NCBI GenBank assembly: GCA_024803745.1
Contig: JANJXV010000013.1
Location: 310,001 to 374,000, forward strand
Length of the DNA: 64,000 nt
Origin: Megascapheus bottae
Taxonomy: Eukaryota > Chordata > Mammalia > Rodentia > Geomyidae
Direction: 5' to 3'
Part shown: piece after piece, positions 11,349 through 25,700 of the stretch
How the letters are laid out: every line of letters begins with the position of its first letter
Numbering within the stretch: the first letter of the stretch is position 1
Notes under the pieces: generated by a model
Databases searched by the model: none
Told to the model about the DNA's origin: nothing
Seen by the model: the letters and a program-made list of their open reading frames with translations, nothing else
Position numbers and translations under genes: made by a program

Positions 11349-13514
11349 TCAAAATCGTGATACATAAGGCCACATACTATGAAGCTAATTGAAAGGACCT
11401 CCAGGATATTGAAACAAAAGCCATATAACGAATGATTATTGTCCTTTGGAAGAGTAGCAGGCTATAAAATCAACCCTCAAAAATCAACTGCCTTCGGTTA
11501 CGCCAACAGTGAGAGGAATGAGGCAATAATCAGGAAAGAAACTCCTTTCACAATAGCCTCAAAGAAAATAAAGTACCTAGGAATTAGCTTAACTAAGAAT
11601 GTAAAGGAACTTTTTGCTGAAAACTTTAAAACCCTAAAAAAGGAAATTAAAGCAGAACTAAGGAAATGGAAAAACCTCCCATGCTCCTGGATTGGAAGAA
11701 TCAACATTGTGAAAATGACAATCTTGCCAAGAGCTATCTACAAATTCAATGCAATACCCATCAACATCCCAATGTCATTCTTTAAAGAAATAGAAGAGGC
11801 AATCCAAAATTTCATATGGAATAATAAAAGACCCCGTATAGCAAAAACACTTCTTAGCAGAAAGAACAGCGCTGGAGGATTTCAATTCCAAACTTTAGAC
11901 TCTATTACAGAGCTATAATTCTCAAAACAGCTTGGTACTGGCACAGGAACAGGCCTGAAGACCAATGGAATAGAACTGAGGACACAGATATTAAACCACA
12001 GACCTAAGGCCACCTAATCTTTGACAAGGGAGCCAAAAAAATAGAATGGAAGAAAGACAGCCTCTTCAACAAGTTGTGCTGGCAGAAAACTAAAGCTGGA
12101 TCCTTCTTTGTCACCTTGCACTAGAATTAACTCCAAATGGATCAAAGACCTGGAGGTAAAAGCTGACACACTGAAAACTTTACAGGAAGGAATAGGAGAT
12201 ACACTAGGCCTCCTTGGCAAAGGTCGAAACTTTCTTAATAAGGACCAAGAATCACAACAAATCAGAGAAAGGCTGGATAAGTGGTACTGCATTAAACTGC
12301 AGAGCTTTTGTATGGCAAAGGACATAGCTAGTAAACTAATCAGGAAGCCTACAGAGTGGGAGAAGATCTTCACCAACCAAACAACGGACAAAGGCCTCAT
12401 ATCTAAAATATATCAACAACTCAAAAAATTGAATCACTCCAAAACTAACCTCCAAAGTAACAACCATCCCATTAAAAAATGGGCCAAAGACTTAAAGAGA
12501 GTCTTCTCTGAAGAAGAAACAACAATGGCCTATAGACACATGAAGAAATGCTCAACATCTCTGGTCATAAAAGAAATGCAAATCAAAACAACTCTAAGAT
12601 TCCACCTCACTCCAGTTAGAATGGCCAGGATCAGGAAAACGAATAATAACAGACGCTGGAGAGGATGTGGCCAGGAGGGATCACAACTACACTGTTGGTG
12701 GGAGTGCAAACTCGTTCAACCACTATGGAAAGCAGTGTGGCAGTGCCTCAAAAGGCTAAACATAGAACTCCCCTATGACCCAGCAATTCCACTACTTGGC
12801 ATTTACCCAACCATCCAGAAACAAGGACATACTAAACCCACTAGCACAACAATGTTCATTGCAGCACTATTCACCATAGCAAAGATATGGAACCAACCTA
12901 GATGTCCCTCAGTCGATGAGTGGATCAACAAGTTCTGGTATTTGTACACAATGGAATTTTATGCTGCTGTCAGAAAGAATGACATCGCCCCATTTGTTAG
13001 GAAATGGAAAGACTTAGAAAAAATCCTATTAAGTGAAATAAGCCAGACTCAAAGGAACTTAGGCTCAATGGTTTCCTCATTTGTCATAATCAGTAGAAAC
13101 CTAGGGCCCTCCTAGCAGAGATTTGCAATACAGCAAAATCTTGATACATAAGGCCATATAATGTGAAGCTACTTGAAAGGACCTCCAGGATACTGAAACA
13201 AAAGCCATATAATGAATGATTGTTGTCCTTAATGTACTATGTTGTCTCTCATCTCCTTGGCTGTCCCTTGGTTATCTCATATTGGTATAGTATCTCACTT
13301 TGTTATCTGATATATTGAATTTATTTGTATTTGGATATTTGAAATTTGATAGGGAAGATGGGAAAACCAAGACGGGGGGGGATGTGGGGGGGGAGGGAAA
13401 TGTGTACCAAGACATGTGAAAGGGTATCAATGTATGTGAATTAATGCACCTTCTATCTGGCAAATATCATGTAACCCTTTTACTAATCACAATAAAAAAA
13501 ATTTAAAAAAAAAA
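11349..13514 (+). mobile_element. Chimeric L1, second copy of the 5,369-7,540 form
   Basis: It begins inside a 3' UTR piece ('GATACATAAGGCCACATAC', 'GAAGCTAATTGAAAGG'), changes at about 11,441 to mid-ORF2 at the same point as the first copy, then runs to the ORF2 end, 3' UTR, AATAAA and poly-A (13,489-13,514). Its 5' piece extends about 20 bases further into the 3' UTR than in the first copy. The coding part is better preserved than in the first copy. The G-rich 3' UTR tract lies at 13,373-13,400. An antisense L1 3' UTR fragment follows directly. Confidence 0.8.
11439..13115 (+). pseudogene. L1 ORF2 C-terminal half, broken
   Basis: There are two long open stretches. The first, to 11,918, carries '[16 protein letters not shown]', '[18 protein letters not shown]' and '[17 protein letters not shown]'. 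The second, from 12,108 to the natural stop at 13,115 (335 codons), carries '[16 protein letters not shown]', '[18 protein letters not shown]'-type sequence, the cysteine block '[16 protein letters not shown]' and 'MEFYAAVRKNDIAPFVRK'. A frameshift lies around 11,880-12,110. Endonuclease and reverse transcriptase catalytic parts are absent because of the internal join, so it cannot mobilise itself. Confidence 0.85.
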
Positions 13515-13740
13515 CAAGGTAAAATACTGTAACCATATGAGATAACCAAGGGACAGCAAAGGAGATGAGAGATAACATAGTGCTTTAAGGACAACAATCA
13601 TTCATTATATGGCTTTTGTTTCTATATCCTAGAGGTCCTTTCATTTAGAGTCATACTATATAGCCTTATGTATCTAAGTTTTGCTCTATTGTGAATCTCT
13701 GCTAGGAGAGCCCAAGGTTTCTACTGATTATCACAAATTA
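13515..13740 (-). mobile_element. L1 3' UTR fragment (antisense)
   Basis: The reverse complement matches the 3' UTR seen at about 13,095-13,290 ('GCCATATAATGAATGATTG', 'ACAGCAAAGGAGATGAG' in inverse). It abuts the poly-A of the sense element, giving a tight inverted pair, and stops where 'TACTGATTAT' meets non-L1 sequence near 13,735. Confidence 0.75.
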
Positions 13741-16700
13741 CGGAAAACATTTAGGATAAACACTTTCTAAAAACAGCATTGTGTTTTAACCAATAGGTGA
13801 GAAGGGTGGTTTGATTTCTTGGCTGTATTTTATAAGGCAGTTGTGTCTGCTGGAGTTGTTGGTGTAGTTTAATTTTGTCTCCAGCTATCATTTGATTTTA
13901 ATAGCTACTGCCTGGTTTGCCCCATGGAGTCTGCATGAAGACATGTTCTTTTACATATAAAATTTTACATGGAACTAAAAATTGACCTAATACTAGGTTG
14001 TTGTACTATGTGCTCCCCTGGAATTTTTTCTTTTCTTCTCAACGTGTTCAAATAATTTACTTCTCTGCTTGTCTGTGTTCCTCACTAGCATGGAAATTCT
14101 AGTGAGAGAGTATTGGGCTGCAGGTTTAGTGAGTCCTCAACACCATGAACATAGTAGGCATTCCAAATGTATTTGTTAAGCCACACAAGTCAAGGAATAA
14201 ACCAAGCAAAGAAAGCAACGATTTTTTACAATTGCATTTTATTGTCAGTGTGATGTATAGAAGGGTTACAGTTACATGCAGAAGGTAGTGAGTACAGTAC
14301 TTCCTGAACATTGTTGCCACCTTTCTTAAAGGAACTGTCAATGATGCTTTTCCTTTGAATCCATCCACTATGAGTTCTTCTTAAGCCACTGTTACACTTA
14401 GAAGGTCTTTATGCACCCAAAACGATGAAAACAAGTGACTATTACACTGTTACACCCCCAGGAAGAGGGAACAAACGGATCAAAATTGGTCATCGGAAGT
14501 ACAAATTAATAAGGCATCAATACAGCCTCTGAAAGCTAACATAATTGGTACTTCCCTTGGCTGTGAAGTAATTTCATTCTTGGTGATAATTTCGATACGA
14601 GACCTTTGATAGAGCATGGAAAGAGGCGCAAAAACTATCTTTGTGTACCCTTTATCCTTTATGCATTTAGTATGGAGCTCTACACTCGCTCAACTTCATA
14701 CTGTCGGAGGTGGAAGCGGGAGACGGAGGTGGAAGCCTGCCACTGAATTTGAATTATGTAGGGAACATAGCCGTGTTGTACTGTCTTGTCAATATCTCCT
14801 TCCAGCTGGTGCTGACATAATTAGGCACATCAAGCACAGAAGAAGACATTTTAAATTCAAAGCACTGTTCCAAGTCCTGTGAGTAGCTATGAAAGGTGCC
14901 TGAAATAATCAATAACACATGGTAAGGTGTATAGTTCTCCTAGGTTATCCACCCACTTCAGGTCTATTCTAAGACACGAAGAAGTGAAAAGCCAAGGTGT
15001 CTAACTTAGCACAGAGTGGCCTTGTGTGTAGAGTTTGACTCATTAGAGCATATTGTGTTAAAAATAAAAATATGCATTCAGAATGGAATCTTTCACCACA
15101 AGCATAGAGCAGATACATTTTCAGTCCCTGAGCTTGTGACCTTCACTTCTGTGGCCTGTGATATCATACTGCCAACTTTTAGTACAATGGGTATTCATTA
15201 ATAAAATGTCTATAAATATGCTACTGTTACTCAGTCTGGATACATAAAGGCAGAGTGTCAGTCTGGTTTTATCAGTCAAGCAGAAATCGATGGTACATCA
15301 TACATCACTTTGTTCATTAGAAATAAATTAGAAGGGAATTAGATTGAAGCTTGAAGTTGACATCAAAAATGAGAGTGATATAGAATTATATAATTGGAAG
15401 TACAATGGGACTTTTCATACATTTTAGCTTTTGCAAATGTAACTCAGGCTTCTGTCCCTAACTGTCTTGCCTGAATTTTGTCTGCTTCTTCTGTCCTCCC
15501 AATTCTTCATCTTTCCAACTTACATTCCCTTACATATCTTTGGCAGAGCAGGTTGCTTATCACTTTTAAATTTATCTTCAGATCTCATCACTTAAGAGTA
15601 TCAGATATCACTGTCTAAGAAAAATGTATAAAAGTATTTTTCTTAACAAAGACAATTGTCTCCCAACCAAACCCTTTAGTGTTGGCTGAGATTAATTCAC
15701 CCACATCAGACGTGTAATTTCTACTGTCCTTCATAAAACGCTCTGTCACAATTGAAAAAGAAGCCATATGGAACAAGGGCTGTAAATACCTTCTTTCAGC
15801 ATGTGGGGGTATAAATTTAGTTTGTGATCCAAAAGATTACAATAATCTAAATCGTCGTTTTCAAACTCCAAGGTAGAATTCTAGGCACCTTAGGGTAGTT
15901 GACTATGTAGGCCTTTAAATGCTAACACTTTTATTTGTCTACTAGAAAGTATTTGCTATCAGAAGAAAATATATAGTTAGAAAGGGAAAAGGTTTGAAAA
16001 TTACTGGATTACACACTGGAAAATGGGAATGATGTTGCTGAATAAAAGGCATTACTGCATTAGCAGAAATCACAGTAAAAACCAAGTGGTTAGTGGTAAC
16101 AAAATGTCTTCTATTTTACAGTATTTGTCAAGACAAAATAGTCTAAGTCATTATCTCGGGTCATCATCTGGGCATATGTATATAGTTTTAAAATGTATTT
16201 GTACACATTTTCCATCTGTACCTTGAAACCAGAAACCAAGTCAAAGCTTATGATGCTAAGGAAATGGTATTTTTATTCTTTCTAATAGATATCAATGCTG
16301 GTCTCTAACAATTATAAATTGCTTTGAGTGTGTATGGTGTGGGAGATGTCATACTAATAAAAATGGGATCAAAATGGTAAAAAAAAAGCCTTGGGTGGTC
16401 ATGTTAGGATATGTAAGTCTCCATTAAATGGTCTTATGACTCCATACAGTGTAGTCAGAGAGATTTCTATGGGATTATGCAGCACTTTTCATTTAGAAGC
16501 AGCTGCTGTTTCCTGAGATAGAGATAGAGCCAATCACTTATGTATACTACCAAATGCTTTAAACACTTGAAATCTGCATACAGGGATGATGTTTCAGGGT
16601 ATCCTGCCAACACCAATTTTTGCAGTACTTTAGACAACAGCAAAAGAAAAAGGAAATTCAGTGCTCTTGGCTATTCACACATCAAGGCACAATGATTTCA

Positions 16701-16796
16701 AGTTCCAATTATTTGTGGGGTATCTAAGATGGCAGTCTATGTTGCACCGTGTTCTCAGCCTGTGTTCAATACCCAACTATAGCTGTTATCCTTTTC
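13741..16796. other. Intergenic DNA left of the satellite
   Basis: About 3 kb of ordinary AT-rich sequence. Open frames are under 90 codons and show no recognisable domain. It runs to the array edge with no transitional repeat: the last non-repeat bases are 'AGCTGTTATCCTTTTC'. Confidence 0.6.
14226..14350 (-). mobile_element. Possible retroelement 3' UTR fragment
   Basis: The block 'TTTATTGTCAGTGTGATGTATAGAAGGGTTACAGTTACAT' (shown here only as its start, 'TTTATTGTCAGTGTGATG') has the look of a reversed L1-like 3' terminal region: poly-T-rich start, then the 'GGGTTACA' and 'GTGAGTACA' blocks. It is loosely comparable to the reversed L1 end near 4,500-4,560. Identification is tentative. Confidence 0.3.
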
Positions 16797-19700
16797 CTAA
16801 CACTCACCCTCACCCTCACCCTAACCTCACCCAAATCCTAACCCTAACCCTAAACCTAACACTAACCTTAACCATAACCCTAGCCCTCACCCTAACCCTC
16901 ACCCTCACCCTAAGCCTAATCCTAACCCTCACCATAACCCTAACCCTAACCCATACCCTCACCCTCACCCTAACCCTCACCCTCACCGTCACCCTAAACC
17001 TAATAATAAACCTTACCCTAACCCTTACCCTAACCCTCACCCTAACCCTAAACCAAACCTAATACTAACCCTAACTCTCAACCTCAGGCTGACCCTCACC
17101 CTCACCCTAACTCTCAACCTCACCCTAACCCTAACCCTCACTCTCACCCTCACCCTAAACCTAACCTTCACTCTCAACCTCCCCCTAAACCTAACCCTAA
17201 CCCTAGCCCTCACCGTCACCCCAGCCATAACCATAACCCTAAATCTGAACCTAACCCTCACTCTAACCCTCACACTAACCCTCACCCTAACCCTCACATT
17301 CACCCTAACCCTAAACCTAACCCTAACCCTAACCCTAACCCTTACCCTAACCATCGCCCTCAACCTAACCCTAACCCTCACCCTTACTCTAAACCTAACC
17401 CTAACCCTCACCCTCACCCTCACCCTAATCCTAAACCTAACTCTAACCCTAACTATAACCCAATCTCTAAACCTAACCCTCACCCACACCCGAACCATCA
17501 CACTAACACTCACCCTAACCTAACCCACACCCTAAACCTAACCCTAACCCTAATCCTAACCCTAAACCTAACCCTAAACCTAACCCTCACTTTCACCCTA
17601 ACCCTCACTCTAACCCTAACGCTCACCCTAACCCTAAACCCAAACCTAACCCTAACCCTAATCATTACCCTAAATCTCACCCTCACCCTCAACCTAACCC
17701 TCACTCTAATCCTAACCCTAAATCTACATCTAAACCTAACCCTAACCTAAACCCTAACCCCAACCCTAACCCTCACCCTCACCCTAACCCTCACCCTAAC
17801 CCTAAACCTATCCCTAAACCTCACCATCACACTAAACCTAAACCTAAACCTAAACCGGACCCTAACCAAAACCCTAACCACAACCCTAACCCTCACCCTC
17901 ACCGTAACCTTCACCCTAACTCTAAACCTATCTCTAAAACTCACCCTCACCCTAATCCTGAACCTAATCCTAACCCTAACCCTAACCCTCACCCTAATCC
18001 TCACCCTAAACCTAAACCTAACCCTCACCCTAACCCTCAGCCTAACCCTAACCATAATCCTAAACTTAAACCTAAAACTCACCCTAAACCACACCCTCAC
18101 CCTAAACCTAATCCTAACCCTAACCCTAACCCTAAACCTAACCCTCAACATAAACCTCACCCTAACCCTAACCCTAAACCTAAACCTAAACCTAACCCTA
18201 ACCGTAACAGTAAACCTATCCCTGACCCTAACCCTAACATTAACCCTAACCCTAATCCTCACAATAACCCTCACACTCAACCTAACTCTAACCCTAACCC
18301 TAACCCTAACCATAAACTAACCCAAAACTTAACCCTAACCCTACCCCTAAACCTAACCCTAACCCTAACACTCACCCTAATTCTATCACTAACCCTAACC
18401 CTCACACTCACCCTAAACATCACCCTCACGCTAACCCTCACGCTAACCCTAACCCTAACCCTCACACTAACCCTAACCCTAACCCTAAGCCTCAGCCTAA
18501 ACCTCACCCTCACCCTAACCCTCACCCTCACCCTAACCCTCACTCTCACCCGCACCCTAACCCTAACAGTCACTCTGGCCCTAAACCAAACCGTAACCCT
18601 AATCCTCTCCCTCAACATAACCTAACCCTAACCCTAACCCAAACCCTCACCCTAACCCTAACCCTAACCCTAAATCTAACCCTAATCCTAATCCTAACCC
18701 TAACCCTAACCTCACCCTCACTCTAACCCTAAACCTAATCCTAAACCTAAGCCTAACGATCACAGTAAACCTCACCTTAACCCTCACCCTAACCCTAACC
18801 CTAACCATCACCATAACCCTCACACTAAACCTAACCCTCAACCTCACCCTAACACTCATCCTAACCCAAAAACTTACCAAACGCTAAAAGTACCCCTAAA
18901 CCGAACCCTAACCCAAACCATAAACCTAGACCTAGCCATACACTAAACATAACACTAACCCTAACAATAATCCTAACCTTAACGTTAAGGGTCCCTGAAC
19001 CTAACCCTAACACTTAACCCAAACCCAAACCCTAACCCTAACCATAAACCTAACCCTAACCCTAAACCTAATCCTAGCCTTAACCCTAATCATAAACCTA
19101 TCCCTAACCCTAAACCTAACACTAACACTCACCCTCACCCTAACCCTCAGCGTCACCCTAACCTTAAACCTAACCCAAACCCTAAACATAACCCTAACCC
19201 AAACACTAACCATCAACCTAACCCTCACATTCAACCTAACACTAACCCTAACCCTCACCCTAACCCTAAACCTAACCCTAACCATGACAATAACACTCAC
19301 CTTCACCCTAACCCTAACCCTAACACTAACCTTAACCAACCCTAACCCTCATGCTACACCTCACATTCACCCTAACCCTAATCCTAACCCTCACCATAGC
19401 CCTAAACCTAACCCTCAGCCTAACACTCACCCTAACCCTCACATTCACCTTCACACTAAAAATAACCCTAACCCTCACCTTAACCTAACCCTTACCCTAA
19501 CCCTCACCCTCACCATCACCCTCACCCTCATCCTAACCCTAACCCTCAATCTCACCCTCATCCTGACCATCACCCTCACCCTCACCCTAATCCTAACCCT
19601 AACTATAAACCTAATCCTAACCATAACCATAACCCAAACCCTAAACCTAATCCTAAACCTAACCCTCACCCTCACCCTAAACCTAATCCTAACCCTAAAC

Positions 19701-22700
19701 CAACCCTAACTTTCACCCTAACCCTCACCATAAACCTCACCCTAACCATAACCATAACCCTAAAACTAAACCTAACCCTAACACTCACCCTCAACCTAAC
19801 CCTCACCCTAAACCTAACCCTAACTGAAAGCTTAAACCTAACCCTAACCCTAACCGTAACCCTCAACCTCACCCTAACACTAACCCTAACCATCGCCCTC
19901 ACCCTCACCCACACCCTAACCCTCACCCTCACCTGACCCTAGCCCTACCCCTAACCCTCACCCTAACCCTAACCCTACCCCTAACCCTCATCCTAACACT
20001 CACCCTAAGCCTCACCCTCACACACACCCTAACTCTCACTCTCACCCTCACCCTATCCCTAACCCTCACCCTAACCCAACCCTAACCCTAACACTAATCC
20101 TCACTCTCAACCTAACCCTAACCCTAATTGTAACACAGAGCCTCATCCTGCCCCTAACCCTAACTCTAACCCTCACCCTAATACAAAACCTAACCCTCAC
20201 CATCACCCTAACCCTAACCCTCACCCTCACCCTAACACTTATCCTAACCATAACCATAACCCTAACCCTAACCCTCACCCTCACCCTCACCCTCACCCTA
20301 ACACTAATCATAACCATAACTCTAACCCTAACACTCACCCTCACCCTCACCCTAACCCTAACCCTCACCTTCACCCTAACCCTCACCCTACACTTCAACC
20401 TCACCCTAACCCTAACCCTAACCCTAACCCTAACCCTCACCCTTACCCTCAGCCTAAACCTAACCCTATCCCTAAACCTAAACCTAAACTTCACCCTCAC
20501 CCTAACCTTCACAGTCACCGAAACCCTAATCCTAACCCTAACACATAACCTAATCCTAACCCTTACCCTAAAGCTCACCCTAACCCTAAACCTCACCCTA
20601 ACTCTAAACCTAACCATAATCCTAACCCTAACCCTAACCCTAACCATCACCCTAACCCTCACCCTAACCCTAAAACTCACCCTCAACCTAAACCTAACCC
20701 TAACTCTCACCCTTACCCTAACCCTATCCCTATCCCTAACCCTAACCCTAACCCAGCCTCACACTCACCATAACCCTCACCTTCAGCCTAACCCTAAACC
20801 TAACCTAACCCTAAACATAATCCTAACCCAAACCCTAACCCTAACCATCACACCCACCCTCACCCTCACCCTAACAGTAACCGTAACCCCCACCCTCACA
20901 CTCACACTCACCCTAACCCTAACCCTCACCCTCACCCTAAACCTTACCCTAACACTCACCCTCATCCTAACCCTAACCCTCAGCCTAAACCTCAATCACA
21001 CCATAACCCTCACCCTAACCCTCACTATCACCCTCACCCTCACCCTAACCCTAAACCTCACCCTCACCCTAAACCTCACCCTAACCCTCACCTCACCCTA
21101 AACCTCACAATCACCCTCACCCTCAACCTTTCCCTAACCCTATCCCGCACACTCACCCTAACCCTCACCCTAACCCTCACCCTCACCCTCACCATTACCC
21201 TAACCCTAACCCTCGCCCTAAACCTAAACCTCACCCTAACCATAACCATAATACTTACCCTAAAACTCACCCTCACCTTAATCCTTACCCTAACCCTAAC
21301 CCTAACCCTCACCTTCATCCTAAACTTAAACCTAACCTTAACACTAACCCAAACATTAATCCTCACCCTCACACTCACCCTAACCCTAAACGTACCCCTC
21401 ACCGTCACCCTAACCCTAACCCTAACACTCACCCTAACCCTAACATTAACCTTCACCCTAACTCTAACCCTAACCCTAACACAAACCCTCACCTTAACCC
21501 AGCCCTAACCCTAACCCTAACCCTAACCCTCACTCTAACAATAACCCTCACCTAACCCTAACCCTAACACAAACCCTCCCCCTAACTGTAACCCTAACTC
21601 TAATCCTAACCCAAACCATAACCCTCACCCCCACCCTAACCCTCACCCTAACCTTAACCCTAAAACTAAACCTAACCCTAACCCTCACCATAACCCTCAA
21701 CCTAACCCTAACCATAAACCTGCCCTTATCCTAACTCTCACTTTCACCGTCACCCTAAACCTGACCCTTATCCTAACCCTAAACCTAACCCTCACCCTCA
21801 CCCTAACCCTAACCCTAACCCTAACCTTAACGCTAAACCTAACCCTAATCCAAACCCTAATGCTAGCCCTAGCCCTAAAACTATATATAACCCTAACCCT
21901 AACCCTAATCCTAACCCTACCCTTAAGGCTAGGCCTAACCCTAACCCTAACCATAAACCTAAACTAACCCTAAACCTAACGCTAATCCTAACCTTAACTC
22001 TAACCCTAACCCTAACCTTAAGTGTCCCTAACCCTAACCTTAACCCTAACAATGACCCTAACAATAACCCTTACGCTAACCCTCACCCTGATCCTAACCC
22101 TCACCCTCACCCTCACCCTCACTCTCACCCTAACCCTCACCCCAAACCTAAACTTAACACTAACACTAACACTAACCCAAAACCTAACCTGAACCATAAC
22201 ACTAAGCCTATCCCTCACCCTCAACCTCACGCTCATCCTTACCCTAACCCTAACAAAAATGTTCACCCGAACCCTAACCCTCACCCAAACCCTAACCCTA
22301 ACCCAAACCCTAAACCTAACTCTAAATTCACCCTATCCCTCACCGTAATCCTAACCCTCACCCTAACCCTAACCCTAACCCTCACCCTCACCCTAACCCT
22401 AACCCTAGCCCTAACCCTTAACCTCAAACTATCCCTCACCCTCACCCTAAACCTAACCCTAACCCTAACCCTAACACTCACCTAACCCTCACCCTAACAC
22501 CAACCCTAATCCTAACACTAACACTAACCCGAACCCTAACCTTAACCGGAAACATAACACTAAACCTAATCCTCACCCTCACCCCAACCCTAACCTTTAC
22601 CATTGCCCTAACCCTAACCCTAACACTCACACTCACCCTAACCCTAAGCCTCACCCTAATCCTCACCCTCACCATAACCCTAACCCTAACCCTCACCCTC

Positions 22701-25700
22701 AACCTAACTCTACCCCTAACCATAACCCTCACCCTCACCCTAACTCTCACCCACACCTTAACCCTTACCCTAATCCTAACCCTAACCCTAATTCTAACAC
22801 TCACCCTAAGCCTCGCCCTCACCCTAACCCTAATCCTAACCCTAAACATAGACCTAACCCTAACTGTCACTCTAACGCTCATCTTAACCCTTACCCTAAC
22901 CCTAACCCAAAACCAAACTGTAAACCTAACCATAATCCTCACCCTAACCCTAACCGAAACCCTAAACTTAAACCTCACCCTCACTCTCACCCTAACCCTA
23001 ACCCTAATCCTAAAAAACCCTAACCCTAACCCTATCCCTCACCCTAAACCTGACACTCAACCTAACCATAACCCTAACACTCACCTTAACCCTAACCCTC
23101 ACCCTCACCCTAATACTAACCCTAAGCCTAACCCTCTCCCTAACCCTCACCCTTACCCTCACCCTCAACCTAACCCTAACCCACACAGTAAACCTAACCC
23201 TAACCCTAACCATAGCCCTGACCCTAACCCTCTCCCTAAACCTAACCCTAACACTCACCCTAACCCGAACCCGAACCCGAACCCGAACCCTCAACCTAAC
23301 CCTAACCCTCACCCTAACCATAACTCTAACCCGAAACCTAACCCTAACCCTTACCCTAAATCAAATCCTAAACGTAACCCTAACCCTAACCTTAACCCTC
23401 ACCCTCAACCTAACCCTCATTCTCACACTGACCCTCATTCTCACCCTAATACTCACCATCACCCTGACACTAACCGTAAACATAAAACTAACCCAAACCT
23501 TAACCCTAACCCTAAACCTCACCCTAACACTCACCCTCACCCTAACCAAAAACCTAACCCTAACCCTCACCCTAACGCAAATCTCTACACCTGAACCTAA
23601 CTGGAACCCTAATCCTAACCCTCACCCTAAACCTAAGCCTAACCCTAACCTTAACCCTCACAGTCGTTCTCAGCCTAAAGCTAACCCTAACTCTAAACCT
23701 AACCCTAAACCAAACCCTAAACCGAAAATTAACCCTAACCCTAACCCTAACCCAAACCATAACCTTAACCCTAAACCTAACCTTAACCCCAACACTAACC
23801 CAAACCCTAACCCTAACCTTAACCCTAAACCTAACCCTAACCCTAAACCTAAACCAAATCTTAACCCTAAACCTAACCCTAACCCTCAACCTAAACCAAA
23901 TCTTAACCCTAAACCTAAACCTAACCCTAACCCAAACCCTAACCTTAACTCTAAACACAACCCTAACCCTAACTCTCACTCTCACCCTCACCCTAACCCT
24001 CACTCTCACCCTAACCCTAATCCTCACCCTCACCCTAACCCTCAGCCTAAACCCTCACACTATCCCTAAACCTAACGCTCACCCTAAACCTAACCCTAAT
24101 CCTCAATCTCACCCTAACCCTCACGTTTACCCTAACCATAAACCTAACCCTAACCCTAAACATAACCCTAACACACACCCTAACCCTAACCGTTACCCTC
24201 ACCCTCACCCTCACCCTGACACTAACCCTAACCACCACCCGCATACTCATTCTCACCCTAACCCTCAACCTTACCCTCACCCTAAACCTTACCGTAACCC
24301 TCACCCTCACCCTAACCCTAACCCTAACCCTCAGCCTAACCCTCATCCTCGCCCTAACCCTCACCCTCACCCTCACCCTAACCCTCACTCTCACCCTCAC
24401 CCTAACCCTAAACCTTACCCTCACCCAAACCCTCACCATCAACCTCACCCTAACCCTCACCCTACCCCTCACACTCAACCACCCCTACCCTAATCTTAAC
24501 TCTCAACCTAGACATAACCCTCACCCTCAACTTCACCCTAACCCTAATCCTAACCCTAAACCTCACCCTCACCCTAATCCTTATCCTAACCCTAACCCTC
24601 ACCCTAATCCTCACCCTACACTCACCCTAACCCTCAACTTCATCCTAAACTTAAACCTAACCCTAACCCTAACACTAACCCTAACCCTAACCCTCACCCT
24701 AAACTTTATCCTAACCCTAACCCTAACCCTAACCCTCACCCTAAATGTAACCCTAACCCTCACCCTAACCCTAACACTAACCTTCACCCTAACCCTAACA
24801 CAAACCCTCACCTTAATCCTAACCCTAAACCTAAACCTAAACCTAGCCCTAATCCTAACAATCACCCTCACCTAACCCTAACCCTAACGCAAACCCTCAC
24901 CCTAAACCTAACACTAACTCTAACCATAACCTTAATCCAAACCATAACCCTCACCCTCACCCTAACCCTCACCCTCACCCTCAACTTAACCCTTATCCTA
25001 ACCCAAACCCTAAATCTAACCCTAACCCTAACCCTCACCCTAAACCTAATCCTCACCCTAACCCTCACCCTAAAAATAAACCTAACCCTAAAACTAACCT
25101 AACCCTAACCCTGACCCTTATTTTAAACCTCACCCTCACTCTCACCCTAAACCTAACCCTCACCCTCACCCTAACCCTAACCCTATCCCTAACCCTAATC
25201 CAAACCCTAATCCTAGCCCTAGCCCTAAACCTACACATAACCCTAACCCTAAGCCTAATCCTAACCCTAACCCTAACCCTAAGTGTCCCTAACCCTAACC
25301 CTAACATTAACAATGACCATAACCCTAACCCTCAACCTAAACCTCACCCTGACCCTAACCCTCACCGTCACCCTCATTCTAAACCTAACACTCTCCCACA
25401 ACCGAAACCTAAACCTAACACTAACACTAACACTAACTCAAACCCTAACCCTAACACTAACCATAACCCTAACCCTAACCCTATCCCTCACCTTCAACCT
25501 CACCCACACCCTAACCCTAACCCTAACAGTAAACTTCACCCTAACCCTAACCTTCACCTTAACATTAACATTCACCCTAATCCTAACCCTCACCCTAATC
25601 CAAACCCTCACCCTAGCACTTACCCTCAACTTCACCCTCACTGTAACCCTAACCCTAACCCTAAACCTAACCCTCACACTAACCCTCACCCTAACCCTCA

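Noticed and set aside
14616..14882. An 88-codon open frame left of the satellite
   Set aside because: No recognisable domain, no sign of exon borders and composition like its surroundings; its length is within chance expectation.
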